Part shown: in pieces, positions 52,746 to 60,655 of the stretch | Layout of the letters: each line of letters begins with the position of its first letter | Numbering within the stretch: the first letter of the stretch is position 1 | Source: Streptomyces sp. HB132 | Lineage (GTDB): Bacteria > Actinomycetota > Actinomycetes > Streptomycetales > Streptomycetaceae | DNA: 64,000 nucleotides | NCBI RefSeq assembly: GCF_016909575.1 | Contig: NZ_JAFBGA010000016.1 | Coordinates: 1 to 64,000, forward strand | Direction: 5' to 3' | Notes under the pieces: model-generated | Databases searched by the model: none | What the model saw: the letters and a program-made list of their open reading frames with translations, nothing else | What the model was told of the DNA's origin: nothing | Position numbers and translations under genes: made by a program

Positions 52746-54583
52746 CCGGCGCACCCGTGCTCGTCGTCATCGGAGGCGGACCGCGCGGCACCGGAGTCGT
52801 CGAACGCATAGCCGCCAACGCCGCCGAGCTGTACGGCGACCGGCCCCTGGACATCCACCTCGTCGACCCGTACCCGCCCGGCGGCGGCCGCATCTGGCGG
52901 CAGGAGCAGTCCCCGCTGCTCCGGATGAACTCCATGGCCGAGGACGTCACCATGTTCACCGACGACACGGTCCAGCTGGACGGCCCGGTCCGGCCGGGCC
53001 CCGCCCTGCACACCTGGGCCGCGGACGTCCGCGAAGGGCGGACCGCCGTCGCCGCCGACCCCGCGGTCCTGGGCGAGATACACCGCCTCGGCGAGCACGA
53101 CTTCCCCAGCCGGAGGCTGCAGGGCGCCTATCTGCGCTGGGTGTACGAACAGACGCTCGCCGCGCTCCCGCCCGGCATCACCGTCCACGAACACACCGGC
53201 TACGCGCTGCGTATCTCCGGACCCCGTGGCGGCCGGCAGCGTGTCCGGATCCAGGGACGGCCCGAGCCGCTCGTCGCCGATCTCGTCGTACTGACCGTCG
53301 GCCACCTCGACGCCCGGCCGGACGAGGAACTGCAGGAGCTGACCGCCTTCGCCACGCGCCACCAACTGGTCCACCTGCCACCCGACTTCACCGCCGACAC
53401 CGACCTGACGGTCCTGCCCGCGGGGGAACCCGTCCTCGTGCGCGGCTTCGGCCTCGCCTTCATCGACCTGATGGTGCTGCTCACCGAGGGGCGCGGCGGG
53501 CGCTACGAGAACGGGGCCTACGTCCCCTCCGGCAAGGAGCCCGTCCTGCACGTCGGGTCGCGGCGAGGCGTCCCGTACCACTCGAAGATCGGCTACACCT
53601 GGCAGGGCGAACGGCCGCCCCTGCCCCACCACTTCGGCCCCGACCAGGTGGCCGACGTTCTCGGCATCCCCGGCCCCGTGGACTTCCGGCGCGACCTGTG
53701 GCCGCTGGTCGCCAAGGAGCTGGGCCACGCCCACTACCACCGGCTCTTCACCGCCCATCCCGGGCGCACCGCCATGGACCGGGGAGACTTCGCGGAGAAG
53801 TACGCGGCGGCCGAACCCGGCAGCCCCGAGCTCGCGGCCCTCGTCGCCTCGGCGGTCCCCGACCCGGCCGACCGGCTGGACCTCGACGCCCTCGACCATC
53901 CGCTCGACGGGGTGCGCCATGCCTCGTACGACGCCCTGCAGGACGGACTGCGCGCGTACATCACCGCCGACCTCGAACGCCGGCACGACCCCCGGCACAG
54001 CCCCGACCTCGCCGTCTTCCTCGGACTGCTCTCCGTCTACGGACAGTTGACGGGCTCGGGTGACATCGGCGAGGGGTGGCACGGCTTCTTCAGCCATCTC
54101 GCCTCCGGCCCGCCCGGCCCCAGACTGCGCCAGCTCCTCGCCCTCTCGCAGGCCGGCGTCGTCCGCTTCCTCGGCGCAGACATGACCGTCGAGGCCGACG
54201 AGGAGCAGGGCGTCTTCCGCGGCCGCAGTGCCACCGTGCCCGGCACGTACACCGAAGCCCGCGTCCTGGTCGAGGCCAGGCTGCCCGCCCCCTCACTGCG
54301 CAGGTCCCGCAGCCCGCTGCTGAGCGGACTGTACGAGGACGGTGCGGCCGGCACCGACGCGGGTCTGCTCTCGGTCGATCCCGCCGACGGCCGGATCCTG
54401 GACCGTGAGGGCCGCCCCCACCCGCGGCGCTTCGCCCTCGGCCCCTACACCACCGCACGCTCCAGCGGCGCCTTCACCCGGCCGCGCACCGGCGGTCCGG
54501 CCTTCCGGCAGAACGACGCCACCGCCCGTACGGCGCTCGCCTTCCTGCGCGACCTCTCCTGTCGGGACCGCCTCACCGCGTGA
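52742..54583 (+). CDS. FAD/NAD(P)-binding protein
   Basis: The 613-residue protein begins APVLVVIGGGPRGTGVVERIAANAAELYG, a dinucleotide-binding motif (GGGPRGTG), followed by LDIHLVDPYPPGGGRIWRQEQSPLLRMNSMAEDVTMF. This is the FAD-NAD(P)-binding family (pfam13454 type) found near LLM flavin enzymes and amino-acid-type ABC transporters in Streptomyces. Other conserved parts are VVLTVGHLDARPDEE near 183 and VLVRGFGLAFIDLMVLLTEGRGG near 235. Function is unknown; an oxidative step on the transported substrate is likely. GTG 52742 overlaps the permease stop. Confidence 0.85.
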   Translation: MTGAPVLVVIGGGPRGTGVVERIAANAAELYGDRPLDIHLVDPYPPGGGRIWRQEQSPLLRMNSMAEDVTMFTDDTVQLDGPVRPGPALHTWAADVREGRTAVAADPAVLGEIHRLGEHDFPSRRLQGAYLRWVYEQTLAALPPGITVHEHTGYALRISGPRGGRQRVRIQGRPEPLVADLVVLTVGHLDARPDEELQELTAFATRHQLVHLPPDFTADTDLTVLPAGEPVLVRGFGLAFIDLMVLLTEGRGGRYENGAYVPSGKEPVLHVGSRRGVPYHSKIGYTWQGERPPLPHHFGPDQVADVLGIPGPVDFRRDLWPLVAKELGHAHYHRLFTAHPGRTAMDRGDFAEKYAAAEPGSPELAALVASAVPDPADRLDLDALDHPLDGVRHASYDALQDGLRAYITADLERRHDPRHSPDLAVFLGLLSVYGQLTGSGDIGEGWHGFFSHLASGPPGPRLRQLLALSQAGVVRFLGADMTVEADEEQGVFRGRSATVPGTYTEARVLVEARLPAPSLRRSRSPLLSGLYEDGAAGTDAGLLSVDPADGRILDREGRPHPRRFALGPYTTARSSGAFTRPRTGGPAFRQNDATARTALAFLRDLSCRDRLTA

Positions 54584-54626
54584 GCACGGCCCCTGTCCGC
54601 CCCCTGTCGCAGAAGGAACCTCCACC

Positions 54627-55734
54627 GTGTCGCTGACCAGCGATCCAACTGACCCCGAGAGGTCCCGCATGTCCGCCACCAGGCCACTTCACCTCGCCGC
54701 CGAGATCGGCGGCCCGCCACGCTACGACGCCGCCTCCCACATCGCGCTGGCCCGGCTCGCCGAAGGAGGAGCGCTCGACTTCGTCACCCTGAACGACTCC
54801 TTCGCACGCCCCGGCCCCGACGCGCTCGCCGTGCTCGCGCGCGTCGCCCCCGCCACCAACCGGATCGGGCTCGTGCCGACCGTCACCACCACCCACACCG
54901 AGCCCTTCCACGTCTCCTCCGCCGTCGCCACCCTCGACTGGGTCAGCAAGGGCCGGGCCGGCTGGCAGGCCGACGTGTCGACGACCGAGGCCGAGGCCCG
55001 GCTGTTCGGCCGACGCCCCGCCGCCCCCGCCACCGCGCTGTGGCAGGAGGCGGGGGAGGCCGCCGACGTCGGAGCGCGGCTGTGGGACAGCTGGGAGGAC
55101 GGCGCGGAGATCCGGGACGTGGCCACCGGCCGCTTCGTCGACCGCGACAAGCTCCACTACGTCGACTTCGAGGGCCGTCCGCGGCCCGGCCATCGTGCCG
55201 AGGCCGCCGCAGGGCCGGCCCGTCACCGTCATCGACGCCACGAGCGTCCCGGCCCGCGAGCCCGCCGCACGGCACGCCGACGTCGCCTACATACGGGCCA
55301 CGTCACCCGAACAGGCCGCCGCGCTCCGCGGCGAGCTGCGCCGCTCCGCCGCGGCCCACGGCCGCGACCCCGACGGCCTGCGGGTCCTGGCCGCCCTCAC
55401 CGTCGACCTCGGGGACGCCGAGACCACCCCGGAACCCGGACTCGGGAGCGGCCCGCAACTCGCCGGGCGGGGGACCTACTTCCGGGGCGGCCCGGTGGAC
55501 CTCGCCGAGGTCATCACACAGTGGCACCGGGGCGGGGCCGTGGACGGTTTCCACCTCACCCCCATCACACCGGAGCGCGATCTGGAGAGGATCGTCAACG
55601 GGACCGTGGCGCTGCTCCAGCACCGCAGTCTGTTCCGCACCTTCCACCCGGGCGGCACGCTCCGGGAGCACCTCGGCCTCGGCCGCCCCGCCAACCGCTA
55701 CACGCTCGCGGGCACCTCAGGGGCGACGTCATGA
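54627..55734 (+). pseudogene. LLM-class flavin-dependent oxidoreductase, frameshifted
   Basis: From GTG 54627 (AAGGA upstream) one frame encodes RPLHLAAEIGGPPRYDAASHIALARLAEGGALDFVTLNDSF through AEARLFGRRPAAPATALWQEAGEAADVGARLWDSWEDGAEI and LHYVDFEGR. At 55172-55180 the family similarity moves to another frame, which continues VRGPAIVPRPPQGRPVTVIDATS and runs to 55734. The two parts together make a normal LLM monooxygenase of about 370 residues. In the first frame the reading becomes Arg-rich nonsense. A short deletion after FEGR explains it. The 3' end overlaps the next gene by ATGA, so the operon was once intact. Confidence 0.85.
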
Positions 55735-57059
55735 AGCAGATGCACCTCGCCGCCCACTTCCCGGGCGTCAACAGCACCACCGTGTGGGCCGATCCCCGCT
55801 CGCGGAGCCAGATCGACTTCAGCTCCTTCGAACACCTGGCCAGGACCGCCGAGCGGGGCAAGTTCGACTTCTTCTTCCTCGCGGAAGGGCTGCGGCTGCG
55901 CGAGCACAACGGCCGCATCCACGACCTCGACGTGGTGGGCCGCCCCGAATCCCTCACCGTCCTCAACGCGCTGGCAGCCGTCACCGAACGCCTCGGGCTC
56001 GCCGCTACGGTCAACGCGACCTTCAACGAGCCGTACGAGCTCGCCCGCCGCCTCGCCACGCTCGACCACCTCAGCGAGGGCCGCGCCGCGTGGAACGTGG
56101 TGACCTCGTCGGACGCCTTCACCGGCGAGAACTTCCGCCGCGGCGGCTACCTCGACCGTGCCGACCTCCCCCGAGCTCTCGGCTCCGCTCGACCCGGGGG
56201 AACCCCCTACACCCGCGCCGCCGAGTTCGTCTCCACGGCACGTGAGCTGTGGGACTCCTGGACGCCCGACGGCACCTCCCGTCCGTTCGCGCACTCCGGG
56301 CAGCACTTCGAGATCTCCGGGTAGTTCACCGTCCCCCGCTCGCCCCAGGGCCACCCCGTCGTCATCCAGGCAGGGGACGCCGACGAGGGCCGCGAGTTCG
56401 CGGCGTCCACCGCCGACGTCATCTTCACCCGGCACGGCACCCTGGAGGCGGGCCGGACCTTCTACGCCGACGTCAAGGCGCGCCTCACGAAGTACGGCAG
56501 GCAACCGGGGGACCTGAAGATCATGCCCGGGGTCACCGTCGTCCTGGGCGGGACGGACGAGGAGGCACAGCAGACCGCCGCCGGGATCCGCCGGCAGCAG
56601 GTCTCCCCGCAGAACGCGATCCTCGCCCTCGAACAGGTCTGGGGACGCGACCTCTCCTCGTACGACCCCGACGGGCCGCTGCCGTCCGTCGACCCCGACC
56701 CCGGATCGAGCCTGGTGCAGGGCCGGGTCCGGGTCGCGGACCCGCTGGCCGTGGCCGCGAGGTGGCGGGAGCTCTCCGAGGCCAAGGGGCTGTCCATCCG
56801 CCAGACGGTCATCGAGTCGACGGCACGGCAGTCCTTCATCGGCTCCCCCGGGACGGTCGCCGCGGAACTGGAGAAGTTCGTCGCCGAGGACGCGGCCGAC
56901 GGCTTCATCCTCGTACCGCATCTCACCCCGGGCGGACTGGACGACTTCGTCGACCGGGTCGTCCCGCTCCTCCAGGAACGCGGATCCTTCCGCTCGGAAT
57001 ACACCGGCTCCACGCTGAGGTCGCACCTCGGGCTGACCGAGCCGGTATGGAAAGGTTGA
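55731..57059 (+). pseudogene. NtaA/SnaA/DszA-type LLM monooxygenase with in-frame TAG
   Basis: ATG 55731 encodes KQMHLAAHFPGVNSTTVWADPRSRSQIDFSSFEHLARTAERGKFDFFFLAEGL, typical of the NtaA/SnaA/DszA monooxygenases. The frame meets TAG at 56322-56324 inside FEISG-stop-FTVPRSPQGHPVVIQAG, then stays open in the same frame to 57059 (GADADEGREFAASTADVIFT, GTVAAELEKFV, STLRSHLGLTEPVW). So one point change (for example CAG to TAG) splits a 442-residue enzyme at codon 198. Without suppression the protein is truncated in the middle of the barrel. It overlaps the first LLM gene and is followed 4 bp later by DUF1684. Confidence 0.87.
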
Positions 57060-57063
57060 CCGC

Positions 57064-57870
57064 ATGAGCACGGACGCACAGCAGGACAGCGAGGAGTTCC
57101 ACGCCTGGCAGCGCTGGCACGAGGGACGGATCGTCGCCGTCGCCGCGCCGCACGGCCCGCTCTCCCTCACCGGTACCCACTGGCTCGCGGACCATCCGGA
57201 GGGGCGAATTCCGGCCGTACCCGGGCTGTGGCGCGAGGAGGGTGGCGACGTGGTGCTCGCCGCCACCCCCGAGGACGGGCTGACCGTCGACGCGGAACCA
57301 CTGGCCGGAGAGGTCCGCCTGGGCGCCGACCGGGGCCCCATCGACGCGTCCAGGGTGGCGCAGGGCGAGCGCCGGCTGGTCGTGCTGAGCCGTGAGGGCC
57401 TGTGGGCGGTGCGGGACTTCGACCCGCAGTCCCCGGCCCGCCAGGCGTTCCGGACCGTCGACGCCACCCCGTACGACCCGACGTGGTCGCTGGACGGGGT
57501 CTTCCGGCCGTACGGCTCCGACCGGACCGTCCGGGTGGAGAACGCCGACGGGCGCGAGAGGGGGCTGGGGCTCTCGGGCGAGATCGCCTTCACGGTGGAC
57601 GGCGCCGAGCACACCCTCCAGGTGGCGGTCGAACCCGACGGTTCGCTCTGGGCCGTCTTCGCCGACACCACCAGCGGGGAAAGCAGTTACCGTTTCCGCT
57701 TCCTGCGGCCCCCGGCGCCCGACGCCGACGGCGGGGTGCGGGTCGACTTCAACCGCACCTTGCTGCCGCCGTGCGCCTTCGCCGACCACTTCATCTGCCC
57801 CTTCCCGCCGCCGGGCAACACCCTCACGGTGGCCGTCCCGGCAGGGGAGCGGAACCGTATCGACGGCTGA
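57064..57870 (+). CDS. DUF1684 family protein
   Basis: The 268-residue protein shows DUF1684 features: EEFHAWQRWHEGRIVAVAAPHGPLSLTGTHWL at the start, RTVDATPYDPTWSLDGVFRPY near 138, and a C-terminal VDFNRTLLPPCAFADHFICPFPPPGNTLTVAVPAGE. The ending with paired Cys and NRTLLPPCAF...CPFPP is the family hallmark. Function is unknown. It is the last gene of the transport/oxidation operon and still intact. Confidence 0.88.
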   Translation: MSTDAQQDSEEFHAWQRWHEGRIVAVAAPHGPLSLTGTHWLADHPEGRIPAVPGLWREEGGDVVLAATPEDGLTVDAEPLAGEVRLGADRGPIDASRVAQGERRLVVLSREGLWAVRDFDPQSPARQAFRTVDATPYDPTWSLDGVFRPYGSDRTVRVENADGRERGLGLSGEIAFTVDGAEHTLQVAVEPDGSLWAVFADTTSGESSYRFRFLRPPAPDADGGVRVDFNRTLLPPCAFADHFICPFPPPGNTLTVAVPAGERNRIDG

Positions 57871-57911
57871 TCCGTCCCACCCGCGACGAGAGGGCCGGCA
57901 CACCGGTCCCA

Positions 57912-57927
57912 GCAGCCCCGGGGCTGC
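57912..57927. repeat. Perfect 16-bp palindrome after DUF1684
   Basis: GCAGCCCCGGGGCTGC, 41 bp after the DUF1684 stop, has no loop bases and could form a small hairpin or an operator. It lies in the 268-bp gap before the protease gene. Confidence 0.35.
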
Positions 57928-58138
57928 CGGGGCCGGCATCCGAGCGTGCCGAACCGGCCGAAAACGCATCCTTGCGCGGCACGTTGGCGCCCCCCGATAC
58001 TCCCGAGCAGCGCCAGTCAGGAGCACGAGCCTCCGGAAAACGAACGCGTCCCGGAGCATTGTCGTGTCTCATGACCGCGCCTCACGGGCCCGGCCACCCC
58101 ACACGCGGGCCCCCGACTCCCCTCGGGAGGAACGAGAA

Positions 58139-59041
58139 GTGAGGATCAAGCGCACCAACCCCCGCAACGGCGGCACGGCGAGACGCAGCCGGATCACGGC
58201 CGTCTCCGCGGGCCTCGTGGCCGTCGCCGCCCTCGCCGTCCCCACGGCCAGCGCCGACCAGACCGGAACATACAGTGCGAGCCAACTCGGCGCGGCCGAC
58301 GAGGCCGTCCTCGACGCGGACGTCGCCGGGACCGCCTGGAACGTCGACCCGGCGACCGGACGGCTCGTCGTCACCGTGGACAGCACCGTCTCCCAGGCGG
58401 AGATCAACCACATCAAGGAGTCGGCCGGAGCCAACGCCGGGGCCCTGCGCATCGAACGCACCCCCGGGACGTTCAGCAAGCTGATCTCGGGCGGCGACGC
58501 GATCTACGCGTCCGGCTGGCGCTGCTCCCTGGGGTTCAACGTCCGCAGCGGCAGCACCTACTACTTCCTGACCGCCGGTCACTGCACCGACGGCGCCGGC
58601 ACCTGGTGGTCCGACTCGGCCCGCACCACGGTCCTCGGCACCACCACGGGATCGAGCTTCCCGACCAACGACTACGGCATCGTCCGCTACACCAACACGT
58701 CGGTCACCAAGTCCGGCACAGTCGGCAGCCAGGACATCACCAGCGCGGCCAACGCCACCGTCGGCATGTCCGTCACCCGCAGGGGCTCCACCACCGGTAC
58801 CCACAGCGGCTCCGTCACCGGCCTCAACGCCACGGTCAACTACGGCGGCGGGGACATCGTCTACGGCATGATCCGCACCAACGTGTGCGCCGAACCCGGC
58901 GACTCCGGCGGCCCTCTCCACTCGGGCACCCGGGCGATCGGCCTCACCTCGGGCGGCAGCGGCGACTGCACCTCCGGAGGGACGACCTTCTTCCAGCCGG
59001 TCACCGAAGCACTGAGCGCGTACGGCGTCAGCGTGTTCTGA
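58139..59041 (+). CDS. sprB: Streptogrisin B-like secreted serine protease (S1E)
   Basis: The 300-residue preproprotein has a signal peptide (RSRITAVSAGLVAVAALAVPTASA), a propeptide (residues about 40-114) and a mature domain from residue 115 starting ISGGDAIYASGWRCSLGFNV. The catalytic triad is in TAGHCTDG (His 147), NDYGIVRY (Asp 178) and GDSGGPL (Ser 256). The mature part is nearly the same as S. griseus protease B (GHCTDGAGTWWSDSA, ATVGMSVTRRGSTTGTHSGSVTGLNATVNYGGGD). It is secreted and self-processed at the LISGG junction. GTG 58139 has GGGAGG upstream. Confidence 0.95.
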   Translation: MRIKRTNPRNGGTARRSRITAVSAGLVAVAALAVPTASADQTGTYSASQLGAADEAVLDADVAGTAWNVDPATGRLVVTVDSTVSQAEINHIKESAGANAGALRIERTPGTFSKLISGGDAIYASGWRCSLGFNVRSGSTYYFLTAGHCTDGAGTWWSDSARTTVLGTTTGSSFPTNDYGIVRYTNTSVTKSGTVGSQDITSAANATVGMSVTRRGSTTGTHSGSVTGLNATVNYGGGDIVYGMIRTNVCAEPGDSGGPLHSGTRAIGLTSGGSGDCTSGGTTFFQPVTEALSAYGVSVF

Positions 59042-59062
59042 CGTCCACGCGTTTTCCGTCCG

Positions 59063-59100
59063 GCGGCCCTCAGGCGTGTCGCTGCGCCGTTGAGGGCCGC
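59063..59100. terminator. Hairpin after streptogrisin
   Basis: Arms GCGGCCCTCA (59063-59072) and TGAGGGCCGC (59091-59100) with an inner GGCG/CGCC pairing, 21 bp after the protease stop and before the convergent DUF4231 gene. Confidence 0.65.
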
Positions 59101-59214
59101 AGGGCGGGCCGATTGATGGCTCGGCGTGCCCGTGGTGCCGCCGCGGTCGGCCTTCATCCACACGAGGTGCGCCTGCTTCCCACGGGCCTGCCTCGTGACC
59201 TGCAGTCACGATCG

Positions 59215-59778
59215 CTAAGGTGCTGAGCCGATGGATCCTGGCTGGCTCTCCTGGCGGACCGGAGCGGTTTGTGTGGTTTGCACGTCGGCGTTCACTTGGC
59301 CGCCCAGAGTCATCACGTTGAGAGTTGCCGAGTTCTCGCTGGCTATAGCACTTTCTACGCGGGCGACTAAAGTGGTGAAGCTTTCGCCTTCCGAGAGTCC
59401 GGCATAAGGGCCCACCTTGGTCTGGAAGTAGATACGTTCGTGGCCGAGTAGCTGTTCGGTGGACCTGTAGTTCTTCCACTGTTCGCGGTAACGGTAGACG
59501 CTTTCCAATGAGACGGAGCCGACCACTACCAAGCTCAGCACAGTAGCCGTGAGTTTTGAGAACGGTAGGTCAAGATTGACCAGAACGGGGACCAAGGCGC
59601 CGCCCACGACGGACATGGTCCGCATCCGCAGATGCATCGCTTTGGTCTTTACGGCTTTCCGGTCGTACCAGGCCTGGTATTGGTCGAGCCTGCTCTCCAC
59701 GTAGTCGTGCACCGTGGTCACAGGTCGGGACGGAATGGGGTGTGAGGTGGTCGACGCAGCGGCATCCTTACTGGGCAT
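59215..59778 (-). CDS. DUF4231 (SLATT-like) two-helix membrane protein
   Basis: The 187-residue protein has a helix VHDYVESRLDQYQAWYDRKAVKTKAMHLRMR, two hydrophobic segments (MSVVGGALVPVLVNLDL and LTATVLSLVVVGSVSLESVY), then YREQWKNYRSTEQLLGHERIYFQTKVGPYAG and a closing ESFTTLVARVESAIASENSATLNVM. The QYxAWYDRKA, WxNYRSTEQLL-ExxYF and SEN elements are DUF4231. It belongs to the SLATT-like two-TM effectors that form membrane pores in some nucleotide-signalled immunity systems; that role here is inference. GC is visibly lower (near 55 percent) than in the flanks, which suggests transfer. Confidence 0.78.
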   Translation of the reverse strand: MPSKDAAASTTSHPIPSRPVTTVHDYVESRLDQYQAWYDRKAVKTKAMHLRMRTMSVVGGALVPVLVNLDLPFSKLTATVLSLVVVGSVSLESVYRYREQWKNYRSTEQLLGHERIYFQTKVGPYAGLSEGESFTTLVARVESAIASENSATLNVMTLGGQVNADVQTTQTAPVRQESQPGSIGSAP

Positions 59779-59990
59779 GAGGGTGAGTACATCGGGGGTG
59801 GAGCGATCCGGTCAACCCTGCGGCCCCGGACTCGCTGGGAGCCCCCGTTGTCGGATCATCGCGCCCACTGCTCCGAAGCCTTCATCGACAAGGTTGTGAT
59901 CGACCTCAGGGGTCGCAGTCCCACTCACGAATCGACCCTGAACCGGCGAAGTGGCTGAACGGCGACCGAGTCACCTCGCCCTCGTGTGCA

Positions 59991-60450
59991 TCACAGCGAG
60001 TAGAAATACAGGCTGATGCTGTCGCGCCCGGCAAGGACTGCGACCCACGTTCCGTCAACCGCAACCAGCGGCGACGGATCGGTGACATCGAACAGGAGCT
60101 GTGAGTCTCCCACTCGCAGCACAGCTCCACCTTCTCCCGTGAGAGTCAGACGACCCCGGATGGCGGCCTGACTGCCGTCCTCGCTCAACTCCGGCGAGCC
60201 AAGGGCCACTGGCTGAGTGTTTCCACCCCAAGCCAGGTCGTCATCGACATTCAGCTCCACAGAGTGCTCACACCCGTCGGTCCCGCACCAGAATGCGACA
60301 GCGGGGGCCCACCCCCGAGCGCACCCGGACCGTCGCAGCCTCGCCGGAGATCTTTCGCACTGCTTCTGTCGGACCAATACCCGTCCAATGATTCGCGGAC
60401 ACCGCATTACCGAACACTTCCGCCAGGAGAGATGCCTTTTGAGTAGTCAT
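59991..60450 (-). pseudogene. Orphan gene interrupted by a single-base frameshift
   Basis: ATG 60450 encodes TTQKASLLAEVFGNAVSANHWTGIGPTEAVRKISGEAATVRVRSGVG. At a C5 run (minus strand; GGGGG at 60303-60307 on plus) this frame turns into PRCRILVRDRRV-stop. With one C fewer it joins directly to PAVAFWCGTDGCEHSVELNVDDDLAWGG and runs to LAGRDSISLYFYSL at 59991, a 150-residue protein. Both halves have ordinary composition and lower GC than the chromosome. No family is recognised. It could be a pseudogene, a phase-variable gene or a sequencing error. Confidence 0.6.
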
Positions 60451-60655
60451 CCCATTTGGTGGGTCGGTAGGCTGTTGGTCATGGTCGGGATTCCTGAGCG
60501 GCTTGGTCGGTCGAGTTGCGGACCGGGTAGCGCAGCCGCATTTGAGTCAGGTGACGTCTCGACCGCCGGCGCACCGGACGTTGACAACTGAGGGTCCCTT
60601 GGTCGACCTGCGGATCACTTGGCATGCACGACCCTGCGACGGATGCGGAGGACGT

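Noticed and set aside
59714..60655. Search for an FxsA-type precursor left of the FxsT-like gene
   Set aside because: No short open frame in this stretch ends with an FxSxx pattern; the precursor, if any, must be outside the window.
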